A stretch of 64,000 bases of DNA. Origin: Meconema thalassinum. Lineage: Eukaryota; Arthropoda; Insecta; Orthoptera; Tettigoniidae. The notes under the pieces are model-generated. The model was given only the letters and a program-made list of their open reading frames with translations. It searched no databases and was not told where the DNA came from. Within the stretch, counting starts at the first letter, position 1, and the number at the start of each line of letters is the position of its first letter. Below, piece by piece: positions 32,127 to 43,449 of the stretch. The DNA is taken from NCBI GenBank assembly GCA_946902985.2, contig OX336388.2, positions 1,506,312,545 through 1,506,376,544 on the forward strand. The letters are read 5' to 3'. A program made the position numbers and the translations under genes.

Positions 32127-34212
32127 CTTGTTGTTGTTTGAGTCTTCAGTCTTTTGACTGGTTTGATGCAGCCCTCCATGTCTCACTGTCCTGAGCTAAT
32201 CGTTTCATCTCTACATATCTACCACACCCTACATCCGAGGCAATCTGTTTAACATATTCTAACCCTGGTCTACTCCAACAGTTCTTGTCCTTGACCCTTC
32301 CTTCCATAACTAAGATTGCTATTCCTGGGTGTCAGTATGTGTCCTACCAACCTATCTCTTCTCTTCATTAGCAGTCGCCAGAAACATCTCTCCTCTCCCA
32401 CTCGTATTAATACCTCTTCGTTTGTAACCCTATCTACCCATCTGATCTTCATCATTCTCCTGTAACACCACATTTCAAATGCTTCAATTCTCCTCTTTTC
32501 TGCTGCACCAATAGTCCAAGTTTCACTTCCATAGAGCGCCACGCTCCAGACAAAGGCTTTCAAAAATGACTTCCTAATACCTAAATCTATATTCGATGTC
32601 AACAGATTCCTTTTTTGTAGAAATGCTTTCCTTGCCTGAGCCAACCTACTTTTTATATCCTATTTGCTTCGTCCATCAGTGGTTATTTTGCTTCCTAAGT
32701 AACAGAAGTCTCCTACTTCCTTCAGCTTTTCACCTGCCAATTTGATGTCCATAGAGGTTTCTGATTTATTTCGGCTGCATTCTAGTATTTTTGTTTTACA
32801 ATTATTAATTTTCATCATGTATTCTTTCCGTAAGACGAAGTACATACCATTCAAAAACTCATTCAAATCCTCAGGCTTGTCGGCCAAGATGACGATGTCA
32901 TCAGCAAATCTCAGAGTTGAAATTATTTCTCCTTGAATCTTCACTCCCACTTTACATTTTTCTCTAATTTTCTTCATTGCTTGTTCAATGTAAAGATTGA
33001 AAAGTATGGGTGATAAGTTGCAGCCCTGCCTAACACCTTTCTGAATATCAGCTTCTCTCTCATGTCCTTCAGCTCGAATGACTGCTGTCTGGTTTCTGTA
33101 TAGATTGTAGATCACCCTCCTATCCCTGTACTTTATTCCAATAGATTTCAAAATGTCAAACAATTTAGTCCAATCAACGTTATCAAAAGCCTATTCTAAG
33201 TCTACAAATGCCATGAGCGTTCTCTTATCATTCCTTATTCTACCTTCCAAAATCAGCCTAAGACTTAGTACAGCTTCCCTTGTTCCTTCATTTCTCCTGA
33301 AACCAAACTGGTCTTCACCCAACTCCGTTTCTATCTGGCTTTCAATCCTCTTGTAACTTATTCTAGACAGGATCTTTGAAGCATGAGTAATCAAGCTGAT
33401 TGTACGGTAATATTCACAACTGTCAGCTCCCACTTTCTTTGGTATAGGGATGATTACATTCTTCTAGAAATCAGGGGGTACCTCACCTGTCTCATGAATC
33501 CTACACACCAAGTGAAATAACCTGATCAGACCTTCATCTCCTATGGAGCGTAGCAACCCAATCGGTATATCATCTATGCCTGGTGCTTTGTTCCTGCTTA
33601 AGTCTTCCAAAGCTCTATCAAATTCTGATCTCAATATTAAATCTCCTTTTCCATCCTCATCAATTTCCTCCTCCCTTTCCATTACATGATTCTCAATCTC
33701 CTTTCCCTTATACAAACTCTTTATGTAAGCTTTCCATCTCTCAACCTTTTCTTCCCTATCTGTTAGAGGCTTTCCATTAGTGTCCTTAATATTACAGCAC
33801 TTGGTCTTCTTTTCCCCAAATGTATTCTTAATCCTTCGATAAGCTGTGGCTACTTTTCCTAATTTCAGACAATTTTCTATACCTGCACATTTCTCTTTCA
33901 TCCATTCTTCTTTCGCTTCCTTGCACTTCTTGTTGACCTCATTTCTCAGACGTCTGTATTCTGCTTTCCCCTTTTCATCTCTTACATTCTTGTGTTTCCG
34001 CCTTTCATCCATCAATTCTAGTATATCCTGAGTGATCCACGGTTTTCTACCTATTCTTTCTTTCCTACCAATGTTTTCTTCTGCGGATTTTGTTATTTCA
34101 TTCTTCAAAAGGGCCCATACGTCTGCAATTGAAGTTTGTTTAGGGGTTTTCATTAGTCCTTCCTTTATACTCTTCTTGAATCTTATGCAAGGTTTTTCCA
34201 CTTGCCTCGTAA
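32127..34212 (-). pseudogene. RTE-type LINE ORF2 (RT), 5'-truncated, three in-phase TAG stops
   Basis: One reverse-strand phase runs from about 34212 to 32270. A charged linker with RNKAPGIDDIP is followed by RT motifs: QFGFRRNEGT, LMAFVDLE, KGVRQGCNLSPILF and the catalytic FADDIVILAD box (about 32880-32910), then LYGSETWTI and FEMWCYRRMMKI. It is interrupted by TAG near 33461, 33188 and 32657. A frame change near 32265 leads to the conserved end (GCGRYVEMKRLAQD) and stop at 32146-32148, followed by an (AAC)n-like 3' tail. The APE domain is missing. It meets the R1-like LINE tail to tail. Confidence 0.85.
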
Positions 34213-34699
34213 AAAATATAATATATATACCGTGCCCAGTGGGTGAGATCATGGGTAATGATGCTGCGTCTTATATCGGCCAATACGGAGGAACTGTGCT
34301 TCTTTTGTGGCTTCCAGGGAATAATGGTGGCTTTACTTTTAGTGCTGAATGTGTGTTAGTGTTATCTAGTGTATGTGTTCCTGTGTAATAGTGTTTTAAA
34401 GTAATATTTAATATGAATTTTGTGCTATAAATGTCCGCCATATTGGTAATTGCGACAATATTATTCCATAGATAACACTATCTAAAGGTCACTCCGTATA
34501 TCTGACTAACACCTTTGACCTAACTGTCTCCATTTTGTTTTTCTTTTGCCATTGATCCCATGGAGGCCATGAATAGGATACACACTATTCTGTATAGTCT
34601 CGGTGTTACCTAGGTCACACAACCGGCCACTATTGTCAGCCATCTTTACGACCGGCAATGTGACGCTTTTGTACTAGACAGCATACTACATTATTACAT
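34213..34699. other. No recognised feature
   Basis: Lies between two LINEs in opposite orientation. The 118-codon forward frame at 34032-34388 is mainly the antisense of the RTE-type LINE. Some of this may be 5' leader of the next LINE. Confidence 0.4.
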
Positions 34700-35125
34700 A
34701 GTCAGCTCACGTGGGGGTTTAGTTCCGAACTGAGTACGAGCTAAGCATAACCCTGCGTGAGACACTGGGAAGGGGGCCCTCAACCCCGACACGGCGCGTC
34801 CCGATGGCTGATGGGGAATTTCCTGTAGATATACAGGAAAGGTGCGAATAAGACCTAGTCAAATAAGCACCCGCGGATCAACTGAGGTGAATAAAACAAT
34901 GGCCAACGGCTTCGATGGCAGAGGAGGACCTATGTCTCAATGGCAGCGAGGGTGGAAGAACCAAAATTGAAATCCACTTCGGGTCTGACTTGGATCGAGC
35001 GGCAAAGTGGTCAGCGTCTGCTTACCTAGTAGGTACGGCTGCATAGCTTATGTTCCAGGAACTAGCAATCCCTGGTCCTAAACTCCCAGTGGAAACACTG
35101 GATTAATCCTTGATTACAAGCAGTT
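34700..35125 (+). other. LINE 5' untranslated region
   Basis: GC-richer than the surroundings, with 'gggaagggggccctcaac' and 'cccgatggctgatgggg'. It directly precedes the endonuclease frame at 35126. I take it as the 5' UTR of the LINE that follows. Its exact start is unclear. Confidence 0.5.
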
Positions 35126-38100
35126 ATGATTCGTGCGAGTAACTACAGAATTACCCCAGGTGGTAACCAATCCACCCGTCCATGGACGGCAACCAGGTTT
35201 TCGGACTCTGGGGGACCTGGGCAACCACGATCACAGAGAAAGTCGGAGTTCTCTGGCAAACTACCATCAAAGACACCCACATACATCGGGACCTTCAACT
35301 TCAACACATTACTAAAACCAGGCAAACTACACACCTTAACATCAGAACTAGATCGACAAAGGATACAGATACTAGCTCTTCAGGAAACACGCTTTACAGA
35401 TGAGAGCACACTAGACTATGGTAACTACCGTATTTTCAAAAGTAAAACAGACAAACGAATAGGAAGAGGTGGCACCTCCCTCTTGGGTATGGCATTTGTA
35501 GTTCACAAGAGCATAGTTGATTCGATAAAAGAAGTCACTCCCATAAGTAATAGAGTAATGACTATGCGCATACAATGTGCGAACAAAATATACACATTAA
35601 TTAACGCACATGCCCCCACGAACATTGAAAATAAAAGGGACTTGCAGAAGGTAGAACAGTTCTGGTCTAATCTCGAAAAGATCGTGGCAACGGTTCCTAG
35701 AGAAGACACAAGGATATTACTAGGTGATTTCAATGCACAGATTGGCAAAGAAAAAGAATACCAAAAGACTGTAGGCAAATACCCAGCTCATAAATTCACC
35801 AACAAGAATGGCATGAGACTCATTGAACTGTGCCAACAGAACAACTTGAAGGTAATGTCCACCTCTATGAGGAAGCACCCTCGATAACAGAAGACTTGGC
35901 GATCACCTGTGCAATCTCTTGGAGAATATCAGATCGACCATGTGGCCATCACACATCCTTTACAGAAAGAAATTCATGATGTGCAAGTTCGAAGAGGAGC
36001 CAATATTGACTCCGACCATTATCTAGTGCGAATCAAAGTGAAATTCGCCCCGAAAAGAATCCACCCCAAGGAATCTCATCTTCAGAAATTTGACACGAAA
36101 AAGATAAAAGAAAGTAACATAACAGAGGAATGGGAAAAGGAAAAGGCAAGCACCTGGAAGCAGTTCCATGACAAGATCATTACGAGAGCTAAAGAGACTA
36201 TTCCATTGAAGAAGAATACGAAACACCCGTGGTGGGATTCTGCATGTGAAGAAGCACTGGAAATGAGAAAGAGAGCTTCTCAGAAATACAACAGTAAGAA
36301 GTCACTCAAGACTCAACAACACTATCTTCAGACCAGGAAGGAAGTGTCAAAAGTAATCAGACAAACTAAGAGGAAACACATGAAGGACCAATTGGAATCT
36401 ATAGATCAAGACTTCCGAGATCACAAAACGCGAGATTTCTACAGGACGCTCGCAGGAAGAATCCGAGGATACACCCCACACAACTTGTGTTTCCGAAAAC
36501 AAGACGGAAACCTCGCGTTGTCCAACCGGGATAATTGTAGTGAACTGGCTCGGTATTTCTCTGAGTTACTCAATTGCGAAGAGCAACATCACGATGGCCC
36601 AAAGAGACTCCCGTACATGTAAACCCTGAATCTCCACCACCTACTAAAGAAGAAATCCAGAGACACATTTTCCGACTCAAAAGTAACAGGGCGTCTTGAG
36701 AAGATGGCATAGTTGCAGAACTATTAAAGAACATAGGCCCAAATACACTTGAGGAGCTCACACTAATCATCATGGATATCTGGAAAACAGAAAAGCTACC
36801 TGAAGAATGGAAATGTGCACTCATCCATACGTTATACAAGAAAGGTGACAGAACGGATGTGAATAACTACAGAGGGATTTCTCTCCTTCAAGTCACCTAC
36901 AAGATTCTCTCCGCGTGTCTTCTTCAAAGAGTACAAGAACAGCTTGAACACAAAATTGGTGAATACCAAGCTGGTTTCCGACCTGAGCGTTCTTGTGTTG
37001 AAATTTTTTTAACTTGAAGACAATATTGAAATATAGAGCGACTCGAAGCTCTCCGATCATTTGTAGTTTCGTCGACTTTAAGAAGGCGTACGATTCGGTC
37101 GATCGACAGTCTCTCTTTAACATCTTAAAAGAACTAGGACTTGATCCAAAGACATTAAGACTCATCAAGGAAACACTCACGGACACGAAGTCAAATGTAA
37201 AATTTCTGGGTGAATTATCAGAGCCCTTTGCGATTAAGACCGGCGTGCGACAGGGTGACGGATTGTCACCACTGCTCTTCAACCTTGTTCTAGATAAAGT
37301 CATTCGAGAATGGGAGAAGGACTTGAATGCCCAGAAGCTCTGGAAACCCATTCAACTTGGACGAAAGAATGATGACATCAAGGTCAGTTGTTTAGCTTTC
37401 GCAGACGACCTAGCGATACTAGCAGATAGCGATATTTTAGCGATCAAACATATTGAAGTCCTCAAGGAATGCGCTGAGAAAACTGGGTTGCAAAACTCAT
37501 TCGAGAAGACCAAGTTTATTTGCACTAGGTTCGACATCCAGGAACTACAAACAAAATACGGGCACATCAAACGTGTTCCACACTTTAAATATCTCAGTGA
37601 GATCCTAGAACCAACAGGATTGGAAAGGGAAGCTCAGAAAGTTCGATTACAAAAACTCAAAAGAGCGTATTGGAGAACCCATGACATCTACAACAATAAA
37701 TGCATGTCCATACATACAAAAATCAAACACTATAATACGGTGATTAAACCTGAAGTGCTGTATGCAAGTGAAACCTTGGTACTTAATAAGAAAGGTGATC
37801 TGGAAAATATCTTGAAGGAGGAAAGAAAGATCTTGAGGAAAATTCTGGGCCCAGAGAAAAGTGAAAAGGGTATAGACTCAAATCACGCAAAGCCACGGAA
37901 AAACTATGCTACCTCGCCGCAGACATCAGGAAACGAAGACTGAAATTCTATGGACACGTTCACAGACTCTCATCTTCAAGGTTAACTCACAAGATTTTGA
38001 CATACTCTGGAAAACTGAAGAACGTATCTTGGATACAAGATGTTAAAAATGACCTGGAAAAGGCCCGGATAGAAACGTCAGAAATACTAGACAGAAATGT

Positions 38101-38257
38101 CTACCGTCAGAAGATAAATAAATGGGTGGTACAGCCAGAGAATGAAGTCCCCAGAAGATCGGGGTCTATGTGGTCAGAAGAAACGAAACAAGCGCACAGT
38201 GAAAGAATGAAAGCAATATGGTCTGTTAGAAAGGCGAATCATAAATGTAATGCGTGA
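35126..38257 (+). pseudogene. RTE-type LINE ORF2: APE endonuclease plus RT, near full length, broken
   Basis: The frame opens at ATG 35126. The APE endonuclease has LALQETRF (catalytic Glu), INAHAPT, LLGDFNAQIG and, past a TAA at 35885-35887 in the same phase, YQIDHVAI and SDHYLV. A basic linker follows. The RT has EEWKCALIHTLYKKGD, NNYRGISLL, QAGFRPERS, FVDFKKAYDSVD, KTGVRQGDGLSPLLF and the catalytic FADDLAILAD box (about 37397-37426), and ends in a KKGDLENILKEERKILRKIL region. Damage: TAA 35885, a frame change near 36605, TGA 36697-36699, and frame changes near 37000 and 37900. The last segment (37997-38257) ends in a stop. Both activities would be lost. Confidence 0.88.
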
Positions 38258-38283
38258 TCCAATAGGGTCCATACGCACATAAT

Positions 38284-38287
38284 AATA

Positions 38288-38323
<36 letters not shown>

Positions 38324-38395
38324 ATTATTATTCAATTCACCATTACAAACATGGGTTACTATAAAGCACGGGTTAAAACAAGTGCTTTACAACAA

Positions 38396-38450
<55 letters not shown>
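38284..38450. repeat. (AT)n and (ATT)n microsatellites
   Basis: (AT)n at about 38292-38318 running into ATT, and a pure (ATT)n at about 38397-38450. The second abuts the 3' end of the R4 element on the reverse strand and reads there as an (AAT)n tail or target. Confidence 0.9.
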
Positions 38451-41400
38451 TTCGGTTTATACAGTACATATAACACATATCTGGTATATTAGAACATAAC
38501 TATACGGGCTTCAGTGAACCAAAGAATAGCTACGGAAACAGCGACTTCTAAGCTGGAATTTCGCTACCCATGAGCATCCGAACGATTCTGGTTGTTGATA
38601 GAACTACTGCCTTCTGCATTAGTTTGTACAGCCGAGTATCCAGATCCAGTTTTTTAAGGCCTTGTAGCAAGGTACTTGGGATCACGCCCGTACTCGAGAC
38701 AAAGATAGGTATGGTCTTTACTCGCTCTACATGCCATTGTCTTTTGATAGGGTCAAACAACTCACTGTATTTGCTGATCTTTTCAATGTGTTTTGACTGG
38801 AGATTCTTGTTGTTAGGAATCGCAACATCAATCAATGTAGTTTGCTTGGTTTTCTTGTTTACAACCACCAGATCCGGCCTGTTGTGTGACACCGATTGAT
38901 CAGTCAAAATAGTTCGGTCCCAATACAGCTTGTATTCATCCATTGTTTTCAAGAACACACTCTGGCTGATATTGGTGGTATGGAACTTTCTTTCCTTTCA
39001 GAAGCTGAAACTTATCAGCCAACTCCTGGTGCAAGATTTTAGCAACTGCATCATGCCTTTGTTTGTGCTCCGTTGCCAGGAAATATCTACATACAGATGT
39101 AATATGCTGTATTGTTTCTGACTGTTGACATCCGTAGCGGCACTTGACATCCGGTACAGCGGGATCTTTTACAATGAACTTGAGGTAGTTCCTTGTAGGG
39201 ATGACTTGGTCTTGAATTGCTAGCATAAAACCTTCAGTTTCTGGAAAGATCTGTCCTGAAGTGAGCCAGTAGTTTGACGCAGTTATATCAACATTTGCTT
39301 GACTCATCTCATTTGGATGTCTTCCGTGCAAAGGTTTTTCTTTCCATGCTTCCATCTTCTGAAGGTCTGTATGTAGGAGGTGTTGAATCTCTTGCTGACA
39401 TAAGACCAGTAGCGTTGATCTGTCCGCCTCACTGATGGCTCTGTGAAGTACAGATGACCTCGCTTCTGCGAAGAAGTACTCCCTAAGGCTGACTAACTGT
39501 CGTTTCATCTGGTTATCAATGTCAACAAACCCACGTCCACCTAGGCTACTGGGTAGTGTCAATCCTTTTGTGAGCATCGTTCTCATTTTTCGCTCAAATC
39601 TTTCGATGTCCAATTTACACCATTTGATTATGACAAAGGAGTAGCTCAGCACAGGTACAGCATACTTGTTAACAGCTCTCACTAGGTTTTTGCTGTTCAA
39701 GTGCGTTTTTATGATTTGTTTTAGTCTTTTGATACATTCACAGGACAGATCATTCTTCATTGACACATGGTCAATTAGCTTAGCTTGTTTTACTCTTAAG
39801 TATGTGTAGGTGTCTTCTGCCAACATAGCCTTAATATGCTGTCCATCTTCCAGCTCATACCCGGACTTCTGTACTTTTCCTCTCACCACCTTTAGTGTCC
39901 GACACTTGTCCAAACCAAATCCCATTTGTATGTCTCGTGAGAATGCTTCAACTATTCTCAACACGTTTTCCAGATGCGACTCTGTTTCGGCATAGAGTTT
40001 AAGGTCGTCCATGAATAGCAGATGATTTAGCCGAGTACCAACTCTCTTTCCAATCTTGATAGAAAAGCCGTAGTGAGTAGAGTTAAGCTGGGTAGATAAA
40101 GGATTCATTACTAGGACAAAACATAAGGGGCTAATTGAGTCTCCCTGAAAGATGCCTCTCCGAATTATTATCTCATCTGTTCGTATATCTCCGCGTGGCG
40201 TACTGAGACACAGTCTAGTTTGCCATGCTGACATAACGCTTTCCAAGAAACTGACAAATACCTCATTGATCCTATACAATCGCAGCACTGCTACTAGCCA
40301 GTCATGGGGCACAGAATCAAAGGCCTTCTTATAATCGATGTACGCCATATGAAGGTTTCGGTGATTTAAGTGTGCCTGGCCACACACAACTGAGACAATT
40401 ATTAGTTGTTCTTTGCACCCTTTTGAACCCTTTTTACAACCTTTCTGTTGCACGGCAATTATATTGTTTCTTTCACAGTGTGCATATATCCTGTTAGCCA
40501 AGCATTATGTAATGATTTTATACAACGTGGGCAGACATGTGATGGGACGATATTTTGTAGGATCCCATGTATTCTGAAGATCTTTTGGAAGCAAATATGT
40601 GATGCCACGTGTGATGAATTCGGGAAAGCTATCAGGATGAAGGATGACATCATTAATGAACTCACCTAGTCGATCGTGGATGCTCCAGAATTTCTTATAC
40701 CAAAAATTCTGAATCTGGTCAGGGCCAGGGGTTTTCCAATTCGCGAAGTTGTTGATAACTTCCTTAATATCGTTTGTGGTGAATTTCTCGTGCTGCATTT
40801 GCTCAAATCTTTGGGAAGCTTGCTGTTCTTCTCTTACCCAACCTGATTGAGTGTCATGATGACATGGTGTAGAGAGTTGTTTGCCCCAAAATTCTTGAAC
40901 TTCTTCTTTAGTCGGATAGTTTTTGTCCGCAGAAACCTTTATCTTACCCAGAGTCTGATAGAATCTTCTCTCTGAGTTGGCGAAAAGGAAGTTATCTTTC
41001 TTCCTCTTCATACTCTCCCTATGCTTTGCAAGTCTGGGGTATAAAACAGACAGCCTTTGTTTCAAGGTATCTAAGTAGTCTCCAGGTGTTGAATTCAGTA
41101 CGTCTCGCTGTGTGTGGTCTTAGTTTTGTCTCATTATATGCTCAGCTTTCCTCAGTAATTTTCTTGTTCTTGTACCACGAACATATTGTGTCATTCTAGC
41201 AAAATCTGCCCTGAGCTGTTCAATCCTTCCAACAAGTCTTCTTTCCAAGTTTGGCATCGATGGCATTTGCTTTCTCCGTTCATGTTGGCCAATACCCATA
41301 GTTCTCACAACAGTTACTGAACCACAGTAAATAATAGTATGAAGGGATTCCAGATTAGCAGATGCTTCAACATGTTCCGGCAAAACATCCCGATTCATGA

Positions 41401-42283
41401 TACTCTGTATCTTTGTCAGCTTTATTGAACCATTGACTTTCGATATTTTCGGCCTGCAATTTGTATCAGTTCCATAAAACTCTATGACTGTAGTCATCAT
41501 TTCATTCTTCAACTTTCTAATTTGATGATGATCGATAATTTGCATGGAAACTGGATCTACTTCTTGAAGGTTCTGGCTATCAGCTTGTGCCGACTCCAGT
41601 TCTTCAGGAACACTGTTCTGAGTGTCTCCATTCACACCTTCCTTCTCACGCCGTACCTCTTCTTTAATGGTGTTCATTCTGGCTTCAGGGATGAGATTAT
41701 TCCGGAGAATAGCCCTGTATTGATCAGATAGTCTCTGTTCGGTCACAGTTAGTTCAGGGCAATGCAACAGAAAATCAGAATGTAAGCGTTGCCTATAACC
41801 AACTGAATTCTGACCGAAGTCAGTAACCCTAAAATAAGTGCGTATTGTGATTTCATTCATGACATTTGTCCATTTAATACGCTGTCGTGGCAGTCCTGCC
41901 TGGGTGAGCACAGGTTGAGTTACCTGTGCAGCACCTTCAGCAGGTGAAGTACTAGATAATGATTCACTTCGCTGATCAGGCTCATCTTGCAAACGCTTGT
42001 CGGCTGTAATGATTTCGGGATCTTGCCCGGTAGGGGCCCGCCTGTTCAGCCCTCTACCACCGGCGGCTCGCATACTGTCACGTCCAGCACCGGCTCCAAA
42101 CGTGCCCTGGCGCTCCCCAGGCAGCGGCATTTCATCCGAGGTATTACTCGTTAATTTCTCTATCATGCATTAGATGGGTTTGCCTTTTATACCTACAGCC
42201 AGGTTTTGTTATCAGCCGTCCCTAACATGGGATACAGACGCTGTTGGCAGCCGCCCGTTCCGGGTCAGACGCAACAATTGTAG
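38451..42283 (-). mobile_element. R4/Dong-clade LINE, near full length
   Basis: About 3.8 kb on the reverse strand, bounded by (TAA)n on both sides (5' side at about 42284-42307, 3' side at 38397-38450). It has a 5' UTR of about 115 bp, one long ORF and a roughly 95-bp 3' UTR. The single ORF with a C-terminal restriction-like endonuclease and an RT of the IFQGD/MDD type is the R4 layout; Dong is known to sit in TAA repeats. Confidence 0.82.
38548..42166 (-). pseudogene. R4/Dong ORF: N-terminal domain, RT, zinc motif, REL endonuclease
   Basis: From ATG 42166 a roughly 350-residue N-terminal region rich in charged residues (unassigned) is followed by the RT: NWKTPGPDQIQ, YIDYKKAFDSVPHDWL (catalytic Asp), RGIFQGDSISPLCF and the catalytic LLFMDDLKLY box (about 40000-40030). 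Then comes a CCHC-like zinc motif in KCRYGCQQSETIQH, and a restriction-like endonuclease with NRPDLVVV and LIDVAIPNN (PD...D catalytic pattern, about 38795-38890). Damage: TAA at 41117-41119 and 40502-40504 in one phase, and one frame change near 38940 before WDRTIL. Otherwise remarkably continuous, so fairly young. Confidence 0.88.
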
Positions 42284-42510
42284 GTTTATTATTATTATTA
42301 TTATTATTCCTTCGTTAGGGCCAACTAAGGACCACGTCATGTCAACTGTGTTTTCTGCATTTTAATGTTAGCCCAGTACTCCTTCATTCGCAATCGATGT
42401 TGCACCTTTCTCTCTGTGGTCCACGCCTTCCCGGTTTTTAGCTTCGGCGTAAGTTGAAAACTCCGATGTTTCTGAAATTTTTTAAAATTATTATTATTAT
42501 TATTATTATT
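42284..42510. repeat. Short spacer between two R4 copies with (ATT)n at both ends
   Basis: (ATT)n at about 42284-42307 and 42488-42510 bracket about 180 bp of unassigned sequence. The first run is the 5' boundary of the upstream R4 element and the second the 3' boundary of the next. Confidence 0.7.
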
Positions 42511-43449
42511 CTCATATGTTCACCGTATCGTTGGGTACAATTGACCATTTCATCGGCATTTGTTTCAAGATGGAGTGGAGTTCTCTATACTTGTATGTTC
42601 AGGAACGAACGAACTATGGAGCAGGTCTCTAAAATAACTACTTTCTGCATGCTGGTATGCAGATTATGGTGGAGCCCCAATTTATCAAGGTTGGCCTTCA
42701 GTGACTTCGGTATGATCCCTGTGGAAGAGATTATGATAGGCAATACAGTGACAAATTCCTGTCGCCACATCTGTCGGATCTCTTCAGCCAGAAGCATGTA
42801 TTTCGTTACTTTCTCAGTATAACTTTGCTGGATATTATGCGAGTTAGGGACTGCGATATCTATTTGAAGAATTTTCTTCTGCACTTTATCAATAAGAATA
42901 ATGTCTGGCCTGTTTGCTGATATAGGTCTATATGTGATCACTGACCTGTCCCAGAGAAGCTTGTGTGTATCATTCTCCAGAACAGCATCAGGAATGTATT
43001 GATAGTAAGGCAGAACATTATTACTTAAGGAGTGCTTCTTTGCCAGGTTCAGGTGGATTATCATGGCTACTTGGTCATGTCTCTTCAAATAATACGTAGA
43101 TGAAATTGTTGTACAGCCCCCTGTGATATGCTGGATGGTCTCCGATTCGCGATGGCATCTCCTACATTTGTCATCTGGCATGTCTGCCTTAATGATGTAT
43201 TTTAGGTAGTTCCTTGTTGCCACTACTTGATCTTGTATCGCGATCATGAACCCCTCATTCTCAGAAAATAGATTCACATGGGTCAGCCAGCTGTTCGACG
43301 CATGTATGTCGACATATTCTTGACTGAGATCATACGGATGACAGCCGTGCAGTGCTTTCTGAGACCACTGTTGAAGCTTGTTGGTTATGTGCTCTTCTGA
43401 CGTAGCTAGCTGCACATCCCTGGCATGGAGAAGGTCCAATGGCATCTAC
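42511..43449 (-). pseudogene. Second R4/Dong element, C-terminal half
   Basis: The reverse-strand frame 43445-42585 (286 codons, intact) gives the R4 C-terminus: the zinc motif CRRCHRESETIQH...C and the REL endonuclease with NRPDIILID and LQIDIAVPNSHN. It is clearly homologous to but diverged from the R4 copy at 38548-42166, so it is a different subfamily. The upstream half of the ORF lies at 54597-55375, across the 11.1-kb LTR element. Coding phase is continuous across the insert if one copy of the 4-bp duplication is removed. Confidence 0.85.

Noticed and set aside
33583..34388. Forward frames rich in Phe, Pro and Ser
   Set aside because: Antisense of the reverse-strand RTE-type LINE.
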